This document shows positions 25,671 to 56,896 of a stretch of 64,000 bases of DNA, piece by piece. The stretch comes from Engraulis encrasicolus (taxonomy: Eukaryota > Chordata > Actinopteri > Clupeiformes > Engraulidae): NCBI RefSeq assembly GCF_034702125.1, contig NC_085866.1, forward strand, positions 12,505,564 through 12,569,563, in the 5' to 3' direction. How positions within the stretch are numbered: the first letter of the stretch is position 1; each line of letters begins with the position of its first letter. The notes under the pieces were generated by a model. The model did not search any database and had not been told where the DNA came from. It saw nothing but the letters and a program-made list of their open reading frames with translations. The position numbers and the translations under genes are program-made.

Positions 25671-26600
25671 AGCGATGGTTCGGAGTAGAATCACCCTAAT
25701 GCCATTTGAACCGTGACACCCATCCACCTTTACACCCGAAGTGTTTTCTGCCGCAGACTTACATCAACAGAGTTGCCGTGTTATTCGATGTTTATTCCGG
25801 TTAGCTTGACTCAAGCGCATATGGATACTGGGCACCGTCTCCAAACTTTCCCCACAAAAATAACATGTCATTACACCAAACTTCTGCAGTAGCACAAATA
25901 TGGTCTGTACTCACAAAACGAAGCATTTGGAAGTTTGGAAATAGTCCAGGAGTTTAGTATTATCAACACAAGCTGAATAGCTTCTCTACTGCTAAAGCTG
26001 TGCCAACGTTACTTCCGTCATATGAGACAAGCCCGTAAAAGTCTTCAACAAACTTCCAGACGAGAGTGTTAAAAAAGTTTTCACTGAATTGTGATTAAGG
26101 CTTATATTTTCAAGGCAATACTTAAAATATATTTCAAATCTTACCTACTATCAATTAGACAAGGATTTTCGTTATCAATACTGATGCTGAATTCATTTCC
26201 ATTGTGCATATTATGAGCTTCGTTGAGGACTCTTACATGCTTGTCTTAGATGACGGAAGTAACGTTGGCGCAGCTTTAGCAGCAGAGAAGCTATTCGGCT
26301 TGTGTTGATAATAATAAACTCCTGGACTATTTCCAAACTTCCAAATGCTTCGTTTCGTGAGTACAGACCATATTTGTGCTACTGCAGAAGTTTGGTGTCA
26401 TGACATGTTATTTTTGTGGGGAAAGTTTGGAGACGGTGCCCAGTATCCATATGCGCTTGAGTCAAGCTAACCGGAATAAACATCGAATAACACGGCAACT
26501 CTGTTGATGTAAGCCTGCGGCAGAAAACACTTCGGGTGTAAAGGTGGATGGGTGTCACGGTTCAAATGGCATTAGGGTGATTCTACTCCGAACCATCGCT
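25671..26600. mobile_element. piggyBac-type foldback MITE nested in the left arm of 25443-28155
   Basis: It begins AGCGATGGTTCGGAGTAG and ends with the exact complement. Arms are ~370 bases with only a few mismatches. TTAA is duplicated at 25667-25670 and 26601-26604. The right arm of the host element shows the uninterrupted site (GTTAAGTAGC in reverse), which proves insertion with TTAA duplication. Confidence 0.92.
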
Positions 26601-26689
26601 TTAAGTAGCTATCAGGTCATACTTAACTAAGGACCAAAATTAACACTTACTTAATACAAAAGTAAGGCATAACTAATGGTTAATTAATA

Positions 26690-26890
26690 CTTAAATATTG
26701 AGTTTTGGGACCCTTATATTAGAGTTGGCTGAGGATAACTAATGGTTAATTAATAGATAGATATTGTTGTTTGGGACCCTTATATTAGAGTTGGCTGCGG
26801 ATAACTAATGGTTAATTAATCGATAGATATTGGTGTTTGGGACCCTTATAATAGAGTTGGCTGAGCATACCTAATAGTTAATTAATTAAT
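26690..26890. repeat. Three tandem ~70 bp repeats inside the foldback arm
   Basis: GGGACCCTTATATTAGAGTT followed by GGCTGAGGATAACTAATGG occurs three times in a row with small changes. The mirror image of all three is at 27640-27835. Confidence 0.85.
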
Positions 26891-28163
26891 CTACTGTGAC
26901 ATCTAGTTTTCACTCGTTCAAATCACTGTAATAGTTGCAACAGGAGCGATTATATAGCAAGGATTGGACGTACACTTCTCAATGATGGTGGGGTGATGAG
27001 ATGTAATTTTTTCATGTACCATTCACTAATTTTAATGGTAAAAACCCTACAATAAATGCAGAACATTATGAAGAGTAATAGTTTTGAAGCAAAACTAAAC
27101 CATTCCTTTGTGATAATTAAGTTAATGTTTGAGAATATTAGCTCCAAGAAGTGCAGTGCATGATGGGTACGCAATCTACAGACAACAATATTTCGGTATT
27201 ATTTAATCATTAGATTAGGTACAGTTAATAGTTAAGTAGCTATTAGGTCATACTTAACTAAGGACCTTAATTAACACAATACTTAATACAAAAGCAAGGC
27301 ATATCTAATGATTAAATAATACCGAAATATTGTTGTCTGTAGATTGCGTACCCATCATGCACTGCTCTTCTTGGAGCTAATATTCTCAAACATTAACCTA
27401 ATTATCACAGAGGAATGGTTTAGTCTCGCTTCAAAACTATTACTCTTCATAATGTTCTGCATTTATTGCAGGGTTTTTTTACCATTAAAACTAATAAGTG
27501 GTACATGAAAAAAATTACATCTTATCACCCCACCATCATTGAGAAGTGTACGTCTAATCCTTGCTATATAATGGCTCCTGTTGCCACTATTACAGTGATT
27601 TGAATGACTGCAAACTAGATGTCACAGTAGATAAATTAATTAACTATTAGGTATGCTCAGCCAACTCTATTATAAGGGTCCCAAACACCAATATCTATCG
27701 ATTAATTAACCATTAGTTATCCGCAGCCAACTCTAATATAAGGGTCCCAAACAACAATATCTATCTATTAATTAACCATTAGTTATCCTCAGCCAACTCT
27801 AATATAAGGGTCCCAAAACTCAATATTTAAGTATTAATTAACCATTAGTTATGCCTTACTTTTGTATTAAGTAAGTGTTAATTTTGGTCCTTAGTTAAGT
27901 ATGACCTGATAGCTACTTAACTATTAACTGTGTCCTTACTTATCTATTAGTTAAATAATAATATGCTATTAACTTGTAACACAAGGTAATAGTTAGCTAA
28001 TAGTTAAGTAACTGCTTACTAATGTTCAACATATGCATTAATAACAATTAATATGTGTCTAATGTGCCATTAAGTAATGATTATTAACCCTTACTTAAGT
28101 ATTAGGTTGTAGCTACTTTACTGTTAATTATGGCCCCTTATTTGGAAGTGTTACCATAAAGTT

Positions 28164-28685
28164 TTTTCACTATTAAAATTTCAATAAATAAGGGCCCTTT
28201 TAATTTTGTCACAGGTAGCCAAACTATGCTATCCTATCCTTGTTTCAGAGGATACAACCAGGCAGACGAGGCTTTCATTAATATAAAAATAAATTACATC
28301 TGCTATATTTTAGGTTTCGCACATTTCTCGATTAACCTACATTTCACTTTCTATTTCCTTCTATTTTCCCTCTATTCCACAGCTATGCTCTTATAAACAA
28401 ATAAACAAAAACAACCAGACTCTACACTGTATTCTGATTGATTAAACTCATGTAAGCCAAATACGATCTAGCTAACTAGACGTGTTGATTGATCCTGTTA
28501 CCTGCATTTGAATGCATCGTGCATAATATGGAGTCAGCGTGTCTTACATTTCCTAGTTGTCCTTAGTGTTCAGGAAATGCCCTTACAGGTTTTGGAGTGT
28601 ACAGCACACAGTACAAATCGGTTGCTGGAGTTTGAACTGGTAAAATTCTTTAAAATTGGGAGGGAATAAATACCCCAAACAAAAT
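28164..28685. other. Intergenic, nothing recognised
   Basis: An AT-rich spacer between two transposons. Confidence 0.4.
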
Positions 28686-29033
28686 GGTAACACTTAATAA
28701 TAATGGATGCATAAAAAGCATTAAAAATACTTAGTAAATAACTAACTAATGATGATCAAAACTTTTAACATTTTCGTAAATGAGTAGGAAATGTTATGTT
28801 AATATTTTATAGGTAAGTTGTTCTTATCAAAAACAGTTGCAATTGTTTTGTAAATGAATAAAAAAAAAATACTCTGTTAAAAGGTTTGTAAAATCTTTAA
28901 CATATTATTTGTAGATATTTTATGAACCATTAATAAAACTTAGTAAATAACAAAAACATTTCTTAATGTTTTGTTCCTCATTTGTTAAGTCTTTATAATG
29001 TTTTGTATGCATCCATTATTATAAAGTGTTACA
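28686..29033. mobile_element. hAT-like MITE, GGTAACACTT family (member 4)
   Basis: GGTAACACTTAATAATAATG at the left is mirrored by CATTATTATAAAGTGTTAC at the right. Flanks AACAAAAT and AACAAACC agree at 6 of 8. The interior is AT-rich with AACATTTT/AAAATGTT-type repeats. It ends 80 bases from the snx21 stop codon. Confidence 0.7.
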
Positions 29034-29057
29034 AACAAACCAAAACAAATGAAAACA

Positions 29058-29091
29058 AACACACACACACACACATACACACACACACACA
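29058..29091. repeat. (CA)n microsatellite in snx21 3' UTR
   Basis: A short, once-interrupted CA tract 23 bases beyond the snx21 stop. Confidence 0.9.
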
Positions 29092-29113
29092 GTATTCGCC
29101 TTCAAGTGAATGA

Positions 29114-31681
29114 TTAAGTGGCGTCCTCTCCTTTGACTTTGGACCTGGCGTCGCCCTCGCTGTCCTCCAGGACTTCCTTGATGAGGTATTCCTTCAGGCT
29201 GACCTGGTTGCCCGCCGTGTCCATCAGCCCCAGCTCCTGGATCTCCTGCAGCAGTGCCTCCCACTGACGCTTGTCCTTGGAGATCTTCCACGACAGCCTG
29301 ACGTTGCACTGCAGGAGAGGAATCAGCAGCGGGTGCAGCCTCAGCCACTGCTGCTGCTGTTGGTGCTGCTGCATTGCTTCCTGGGAAGGGGCGATATCTC
29401 TCAGGGCCCGGTCACACGCCTCCTGAGCCTCCTCCAGCTGGTCCAGTTCCTGGTGACAACTCACCAGCGCACACAGGTTGAAGAGCCAGTGGACCCCTTG
29501 TGGACAGCACTGCTGGTGTTGCTGCTGCTGTGGCTGGTTGTGTTGCTGCTGGCTCTGCTGCTGCTGCTGGTGTTGCTGCAATATCTGCTGGCACCCCAGC
29601 TTCTCTTGGAGCCTCATGGCGTTGACCAAGGCGCTCACGGCGTCCTGGTAGCGGCCCACGCGGATCAGCATCTGCCCGGCCCTCAGGTCGCCCAGGTAGA
29701 AGAACTCCAGGAAGACGGGCGAGCGCCGCAGGCCCGGCAGCGAGTGCAGGTGCGACAGGTACTGCTCGAAGGCCCGGCTGCGCTTGGCGATGGTCTCGGC
29801 CGCAAAGTTCTTGCGCAGCTTCTTGCGTGGGAAACACAGGCCCTCCATTTCGTCCCCGTGCCGACGCCGCAAGCGGCCGTGCAGCTGCTCGAAGGCGGAG
29901 TAGCGTCGCGTGATGACGCCTGGGGTCTTGTCGAAGCCCCCAGACTGGATGACCTGAATAGTGTAGAGCTGAGGAAAAGGGAGAAGAAGAAGAGCAGTTT
30001 ACAAAGACAGTCCCAGCCCTGCCGTGGCCAACAGGTGGGGCACACTCGTCTGCCGTGCAGCCGACCCGGGTTCGATTCCCGGCCCGGGTCATTTGCCGAC
30101 CCTTCCCCATCACTCTCCCCGTTCGCTTCCTGTGATAGAGTCAAAAAAGACCAAAACATATTTTTTAAGAGAAAGACAGTCCCAGGAAATAAAGGACCTT
30201 TTTTCATACCAGAGAGGACCTTGGATCTCCACTTTTACACTCTAAACGCGTTCCCTGTTGGATCCAGAAGAGCACCTGATTTGAAATTTTTTTCACCCAC
30301 TGAAGCAATCATCTTTTGTACCTCTTCAATATTACTACTCAAAATGATTTATGCCATACACACAGTATAAGTCATCTGTATCATAACCAAACATGCTTGA
30401 CCTCTCAACATCTCACACACTATCTCGATTATTTTATGTTATGTGGCTGTTATGTTCTGTTATGTTATGATATGTTATTATCATGTTATGTTACGGTAAT
30501 ACAATGTTATGGTAATAATACAAAATGTACTCTCAAACATATTATCTCATCTGTGACCAAAGTACATTTCACCATTATAGGTACGGGCAAGGGATTAGCC
30601 ACAAACAAACACACCATGTCCTCCAAGTTCACACTCACTCACTCACAAACACACACACACAGACACACACACACACACTTTTGATGCTGCATAGCACGTG
30701 TTGGTTTTATTTTGTTGAAGTCTTACCACATATTTAGAACTGCCTTCTTGGACCACGCTGGCATCAGTCACTTCGAAAACAAGTCTCTCAGGCACGCTGC
30801 GAGTTCGCATACTCCGCCAACTCTCCTGCAGCTGCCTCGTCAACATTGTTGAGCCCGTCGGTGACAAACCCACAGGACTGGTGTCTACAACGCACACAAA
30901 ACAGCCCAATTTTCCAAAGATATCAGAACAGATTGAACAGTTTGTGATGCACATTTATTCCACTTTATTTACACATTTTCTTTCAACAGGTGTACCTTTT
31001 AGGTATGAAATACCATGCTCATAGAAATGTACTAAATGCAGTGCCTTGCTCTACAAAGTGACCAACTGATTCAAGTTCCTTTGGGTTCCATAACATTTAC
31101 TGTGCTATACTAGTCTATTATAATGTGAGATTAATCTATGGAAAGCAATGGTGGGGTGGCGTCTGCGCCAATGTCTTACCCTGAGCGTATCGCTCGGTGC
31201 GTAATTCCAAGAGCAATGTAATGAAAAGGAAGAAAGGAGTTGCACACTGGAGCTGAATGCAAAAACAAAACTGGGAACACTGATGATGGGCTAGACCCGA
31301 AACGTTTGTCCTTCATTTACTTTTTTCGGCTTTGTTTAATACAGTTTTTGATTTTGCATTCAGCTCCAGTGTGCCACTCCTTTCTTCCTTTTCATGAATC
31401 CATGGAAGACATATTGTACCTGTGCTACTGGATGCATTATCCAAGGACTCTCCCAGGAAATCAGAATCACTCTCAGGTCCGGAACCTTCTCCTGCATCTT
31501 CAGACTCCAGTGCGCTGTCGCCTTCGAAGCAGAGAGTTCCTCCGAGCTTTGCCGAGACGCAGTCCGTGTCATCTTCCAGCTCTGAGACCTCCGGAAACTC
31601 ATCGGCACCTTCAGCCTCCGAGGGTGCTTCCCCGTCTTTGAAGAACGACCGTCGAAGCCTGTCCAACAGCTTGGATGCCAT
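29114..31681 (-). CDS. snx21: Sorting nexin 21 (3 coding exons, 424 aa)
   Basis: Minus-strand exons: 31681-31420, 30884-30727, 29968-29114, summing to 1275 bases. SNX21 is a PX-domain protein of the SNX20/21 group that binds phosphoinositides on early endosomes. Residues 1-90 are an acidic Ser/Glu-rich region beginning MASKLLDRLRRSF. The PX domain covers about 112-230 and has the lipid-binding core RRYSAF (161-166), the proline motif FPRKKLRKN (186-194) and the SRAFEQYL helix. The rest is a TPR-like C-terminal region (GRYQDAVSALVNAMRLQEKLG, then CHQELDQLEEAQEACDRAL) ending SLKEYLIKEVLED, as in vertebrate SNX21. Glutamine-rich tracts at 267-293 and ~332-340 interrupt the C-terminal part. A 5' untranslated exon probably ends at a donor at 32582/32581, spliced to an acceptor near 31690. 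Confidence 0.93.
30017..30171 (+). mobile_element. tRNA-derived SINE (copy 3), near snx21 acceptor
   Basis: It has the same head and body as the SINE at 3995, with B box GGTTCGATTCC. A perfect 14 bp duplication AAAGACAGTCCCAG flanks it (30003-30016, 30172-30185). It lies antisense in the snx21 intron, ending 48 bases from the acceptor of the last exon. Confidence 0.9.
31221..31395. mobile_element. Foldback element with CGAAACGT core (copy B)
   Basis: ATGAAAAGGAAGAAAGGAGT is mirrored at the right end, arms ~50 bases, with GACCCGAAACGTTTGTCC near the centre. In the snx21 intron, ending 25 bases from exon 1's donor. Confidence 0.75.
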
Positions 31682-31699
31682 CCCACCTACAATGCACTG

Positions 31700-32580
31700 T
31701 GATGAACACACACATTTCATTTGATGTTCTGGCAAGGCAGTATTTTTGCCCAGGGTTGTTTTGTCTTTTATTGACTTACACCTTTTTTGACTGATTTCCC
31801 CTGCCCACATTAGTAAGTAAGTAACAGTTAGATTAAGTTAGTAGGCTATGGGATACACCAGTAGGCCTACACTACCTTCATCCAGAAACCAGAATCCTGG
31901 CAACAACTCACAGTAGCCTGCAACTGACACCCCTGAAACCAGATAGCCTGTGGAAACTGTATTGGCAATTCGAGTATGGGAAATGGCTTGGTAAATATAT
32001 AATGACAGTTAAGTTCATATTGTTTTCCCCTTCCTTCTGACTGACAAGAATGTTCAATTAGATGAAAATGGGTGAAAAGCAGTTAGGCCTAATGCTTTTT
32101 TGCTAGCCTTGAGCAACTTGAATGCGACCTGCTTTAAACAATGCTTGACAGGATATGGATACTTTGTAAGAGAGGATTACAATTACAAAAGTGTAGCCTA
32201 AGCCACTTCGTCAACTTGCCAAGACCTAGATCCTGAAAGTAAGCATGTGAAAATCAAGGGATGTGATGTAGGCCATCGGCTCTAACGATAGAGTTTCACC
32301 AGCTATCTAGTCACAATGTGTCACTCTGGACAGGACCATAAGCCACAATGTCATTGGCCAAAACACAAGACAGCACGAAGAACTATTCAAAAGAATCAAG
32401 TATAAAATACATCGCATTGCCAAAAACCAAAGTTATAGTAGAAAACAGCTGAAGGTGCAAAACACTGTCCAAGGATGGTAGCTCTACATTCACATCAACT
32501 TATCCCATATTTCCATGAGGCTACTGCAGCTTTATGAGTATCAATGAGAGTGTACATAATAAATACAGAAAAGAACACTT
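31700..32580. other. snx21 first intron (5' UTR intron)
   Basis: No repeat or exon signature was recognised here. Confidence 0.4.
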
Positions 32581-32582
32581 AC

Positions 32583-33104
32583 TGGTATTGAGGTGGCTCA
32601 TTCAGAGGTTTCGCTTTCCATCTCTAAATTCATCGGCAGATAGTCGTCGATGCACAATTTGAGGTTACACGGCAGATTCCTCACAGGGATAGAATGGACT
32701 GGTGTTGCAGAAGGCGTGTTTTCCTGACACCATTAACTTAGCTAGCCATGGATGGCTCAACTTTGCTGATCCAGGCGAAGTGCACGTATATGGTTCAAAC
32801 GTGAAATATTCAACCTAGGCTCCTACAGTATATCAGATGGATGTTTAGAAGTTGTATTTCGCTACAACGTTGCCACAGACCGCTTGTCAGTTACATTGTG
32901 TCAAAAACGAGCACGGATAAGTTGCAACTCAAAGCGTTACCAAGTATCCAAAACTTAACGACGCATCGCGATATTTTGTTGATGTCACAGATCACGTGAG
33001 GTATAAATTTGGCTTGCTTGAAGCCTGAAGCTAGTCTCTTTGACAACGAGGTGCTGCTGAGTAGAACTAGGTACCTTTCCGCACGTCTACCGACGACCAG
33101 CACA
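32583..33104. promoter_or_regulatory. Shared upstream region between divergent snx21 and srsf6
   Basis: About 0.5 kb separates the inferred 5' exon of snx21 (minus strand, donor at 32581) from the srsf6 start codon (33105). A TATA box (TATAAA, 33002-33007) lies ~100 bases before the srsf6 start and faces the plus strand. The short head-to-head spacing suggests a bidirectional promoter. Transcription starts are not mapped. Confidence 0.5.
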
Positions 33105-37708
<4,604 letters not shown>

Positions 37709-38132
37709 AATTGGGAGCTTCACAGTAGTCTTGGCTTTTTGTCCACAACCTCTTGAAAGGGGCTTAACTAGATATGTTGACTGGTCCCTGCAAAAAGGGG
37801 CAATGTCTGAGCATTTCTGCCCCCTTGACTGCTTCCTTGGTCATGTCCAAGTGCATATGTACAGTCTCTGCTTTAACTGGTAATCTTAAATATTTTATCC
37901 GAGGCATGGCATTGATGACTGTAGCTCATGATTTTTTTTGTCTACGGGTGTCTATTGTAAGGAAATGGGTTCTTCCTGAAGAGCTTGCCAGTGTACACCA
38001 GCCCCTTGTGATTTTTTTTGGTTTTATTTTATTTTTATCACTGCCTGTCTGTTGGTTTGATTTTCAGTTTGATTGGTGTTGGCTTGATTCTTGCTCATTC
38101 GGAGGTATTTGATTGTAACGTGGTCATTTTTT

Positions 38133-38251
38133 ATTAAACTTTCTTACAATTATTTATTCCTGCTGTGGGTCTTCTTTGTTGGTCTTGCCCCTGTCATTGA
38201 CGTGCAGATTCATTGATTGCAACATGCAGCTGTCAGTTAGCTGCAAATAAA
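38133..38251 (+). promoter_or_regulatory. srsf6 polyadenylation signals (candidates)
   Basis: ATTAAA at 38133-38138 and AATAAA at 38246-38251 lie 425 and 538 bases after the stop, following a T-rich 3' UTR. The two signals may give alternative 3' ends. Confidence 0.5.
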
Positions 38252-38399
38252 GATCTTCATTTGACAGGAATATATTTTAACCTGCCTTGAGTGTGTGCCC
38301 AGTACTACTGTTTTACAACCAATGCGCAATTATAGTTAACGCTTCAAGTGTTTGGAGGACTGAGATTACATTTGCTGTAAGTGACTGCGAGGGAACAAG

Positions 38400-38449
38400 C
38401 GCACTGCGCACGCGCACTTGAAAGACCTGAACCGCAGGACGAACCACTG
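38400..38449 (+). promoter_or_regulatory. l3mbtl1 5' non-coding exon / promoter (candidate)
   Basis: A GC-rich stretch with CGCACGCGC ends in a consensus donor (CTG|GTAAGG at 38450). Joined to an acceptor just before the start codon (CACTAG near 39336), it would give a 5' UTR exon for l3mbtl1. It starts within ~150 bases of the distal srsf6 polyadenylation signal. Confidence 0.4.
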
Positions 38450-39357
38450 GTAAGGAATTGATCACTAATGCGAGTACATACATTTATTATTTGCCATGCT
38501 TATTTGAGTATAAATGTTACTTAACTGCAAGGCAGTTCATATGTTGGGCAAGGTCAGCAGCTAATCTAATGGTGTGGGTTTTTTTTCCAATTAATAAATT
38601 GGGCACCAAAACGAACAGGCGAAATTAGCCTCTTCGATAAATTTCTGTAAAATAACATTTTTGACTGTTACCCTTTCATAGGCAATGTCTTGTGTTACAA
38701 TCCAACAAACCAGTCGATATGGTTGTGTTGAGGGAGCAAATTATTTAGCACGCTGGTCAGCGATGTCCATTCATTCAAAATCAAGTCAGGAAGCATTAAG
38801 GTAGCTAGTCTTGAATTTCAAGCTATTATGTGTTCGATTCAAAGTGCTTCAAAGATTTAGTCGCCCCGCCATTTTGCAGCAATTTTTCTGAATTTTTACT
38901 GTGCCGCCTCAACCTTACTTGGTGTGCGATGACAGGCGGTTGTGAAAAGGTGTAGGCTACCGGTAGTGTAAAGTGTATTCTATGGAGCCCAGAAACAACG
39001 TAAAATATTGGGCTCCAATCTAATTCAAATCAGGTTGCGCCCTTAATGGTTTGTGAACGTTTGACAAATTGATGTGGCACCAAATTAACTTCACATTGTT
39101 ACATTACATGAGACTGATACTGTATTGCAATGTAATAGCCTGTGACATGACGCTGAGGGGGTTTATTCAAAGGTGGAAGCCATGCAATAAAAAGTAGCTA
39201 ATCTAAATGTCGCAAAGAAAAGACAGAGCAGATGCAAAATCATCATTTTAAGCCCGTGTTCATGGAGCACGTCTGTAGAAAAAGGATACATTTTGGGTTG
39301 TAATGTCTTGCCTTGACTCCTGCTTCCTGTCACTAGTGGCACAAGTGAGGCTTTGTC

Positions 39358-55008
<15,651 letters not shown>

Positions 55009-55635
55009 TCCTGATCTGTGTGGTCTGTGTCATACATAAGATGTTGTGATGTGCCAATAATGCATTTCCCATTATGTCCTTTTCAGGACAGAGAATTGTT
55101 TTTAAATCATACTGTACAGGTCTTCATGGGGCTCTGCTGTGAAATGAATAATAATAATGATGATAATGCTGCCAAGTTTACAGCACAGATACAATAATGT
55201 GAAATGTGAATAATAATGCAGTTTTGCGCTGGCGGTAGGTGGCTACATTTAAGCGGCTTATTTATGGTCGAATGGAATAACTTATTTTTGATGCACTTTA
55301 CACATTCACCCACAGGGTGGAGCATAATACGCATCCTGAGCCAATAGAAACAAAATTGTCAAAATTGCTAGACCACTTCCAATGCATTTAGCTGTTACGA
55401 GTTTAATACATGTCAAACTCTTTCATTGATGTCTGGTTTTTCGGTCATGTTGGAAAAGCACTTAGTCAAATCTGTTTGTTTTTTGGGGGAATGTTCTTTG
55501 TGTATGAGCAAAACAAGCGTTTGATGTTTGTAGACCTAGGCTTGTTTGTGGGACCAAATTCTCTGTGATGATGGAGATATTTCGTACCGATGCAATTCTT
55601 GGTTTAAATTGTCATTCAGTTCGCCTACTTCAGTC

Positions 55636-55641
55636 AATAAA
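55636..55641 (+). promoter_or_regulatory. l3mbtl1 polyadenylation signal (candidate)
   Basis: AATAAA lies 628 bases after the l3mbtl1 stop codon. Confidence 0.45.
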
Positions 55642-55786
55642 TGTTAAGTGTCAATTAATTTTACAGGGTGCATGGTATCATTGAATGGTGCTTTTTTATG
55701 TTCTAATTTGCAGAGGTTTGCAGGACAAGATGATGTGTTGTACACCAAGTTACAGCTGGAGTAACTTTTTTCTTTCTTTTTTGTGC

Positions 55787-55790
<4 letters not shown>

Positions 55791-55846
<56 letters not shown>
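55791..55846. repeat. (AC)n microsatellite
   Basis: 28 AC units downstream of l3mbtl1. Confidence 0.97.
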
Positions 55847-55848
<2 letters not shown>

Positions 55849-55849
55849 T

Positions 55850-56876
55850 CACACACTTGTCAGTGGTATCAAGACAGTTGTAAATGAGTCACACCATCAA
55901 TTTCAAAAGTGAATGCCAGGGAGATCTAGAGTACATTTCCACTAGTTATTAAAGCCTGGTTCATCAAAGCAAACTGATATTAGGCTGCATATGCAAATCA
56001 CTACCCTTCTGTGTGCCACATTAGATCATGTCTGGCAACGTACGTAGGCTGGACAATACACTTTGCTCATCCGCCGCTCTGATCCTGCTTGAGGTCGAGA
56101 AGTCTGAGGTTTGGCTAATGATTGACCGCGTCCCAGATGGTAATGTGACGCGACCTTCACCATACAGTGAAAAGTAATGATGAAGTGCGGGTAGGAACTC
56201 TGCAATGTGAGTGCGAAGTTCTTCCAGCGATTACTGAACGCGTCGAACTTGCTTGTTTTTTTTTTCGCGCGGACCGCCATCTGCGTCAGGTAGGCTGAGG
56301 TTGTCAGCTTTCAGGGCAGCCTGCAATTCATTGTTCATTCTATATTGCTATAGGCTAGTTCATGTTTTAGACATGTAAATATCAATGTATTCAAATTTCC
56401 CTAGACATTGAGGTGGACGTCTGTCAGTTTGAATAGTTGTGCCACCTGGCTTGTTTTACATGGCCGTGCGTAATTCTCTAGCAAAGTGCGTTTTGCAGAT
56501 TGGAGACTTCGGTGCGCTGTGAAACGTGTCATTTTCTTGGTAAACAGTGAAATGCTGACGTGCTTAAAATGATAATACTAGAGTTGTATGATACTTTGGG
56601 TAATATGTGGTGATTCAAGGCAGGATATGATTTTAAACCTGTTGGCCAGTCATTGGTCACCCGTCAGTACTTGTTTAGTTTATATTTGCACAAGTAATGC
56701 GTGTACAGAATCAATGACTTGACAGAATCCCTTTTGTGTTTCATACTGCAAACAAGAAAATCCAGTTTCTCAAGATAAGATTACTTCCTTTACAGCAGAT
56801 TTTTATCGATGTTGAGTGTATAAATTCCAGACTTTGGGTCTTGTTTCTGTAGTTCCTATGTAAGAATTGTCTGCAG
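55850..56876. other. l3mbtl1-sgk2 intergenic region
   Basis: It holds the presumed sgk2 promoter. A CpG-containing block near 56220-56289 ends in a donor (GTCAG|GTAGGC), a candidate non-coding first exon of sgk2. Otherwise nothing recognised. Confidence 0.4.
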
Positions 56877-56896
56877 AGTTGGAATGGACCAAAGTC

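Larger units (their letters stand above)
25443..28155. mobile_element. Giant foldback element, GGTAACACTT family (member 3)
   Basis: The left end GGTAACACTTCCAAATAAGG is mirrored by CCTTATTTGGAAGTGTTACC at the right. Arms of ~830-860 bases are near-perfect reverse complements once the 934-base insert at 25671-26604 is removed from the left arm, and the loop is at about 27218-27302. The flanks ATAACGTT (25435-25442) and ATAAAGTT (28156-28163) match at 7 of 8 positions, fitting an 8 bp hAT-type duplication. No transposase frame is visible. Confidence 0.88.

Noticed and set aside
27000..28160. CRISPR-like or satellite array because of regularly spaced repeats
   Set aside because: The regularity comes from three tandem units mirrored in the arms of a foldback transposon. 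There are no unique spacers and the host is a vertebrate.
29333..30370. 345-codon plus-strand open frame with long leucine runs
   Set aside because: It is the antisense of the snx21 last exon; the leucines are the complement of CAG glutamine codons. No homology or splice support on the plus strand.
56026..56280. 84-codon minus-strand frame beginning MAVRAKKKTSKFDAF
   Set aside because: It starts in a CpG-rich promoter-like block and looks attractive, but it has no recognisable domain, no splice partner and sits in the presumed sgk2 leader.
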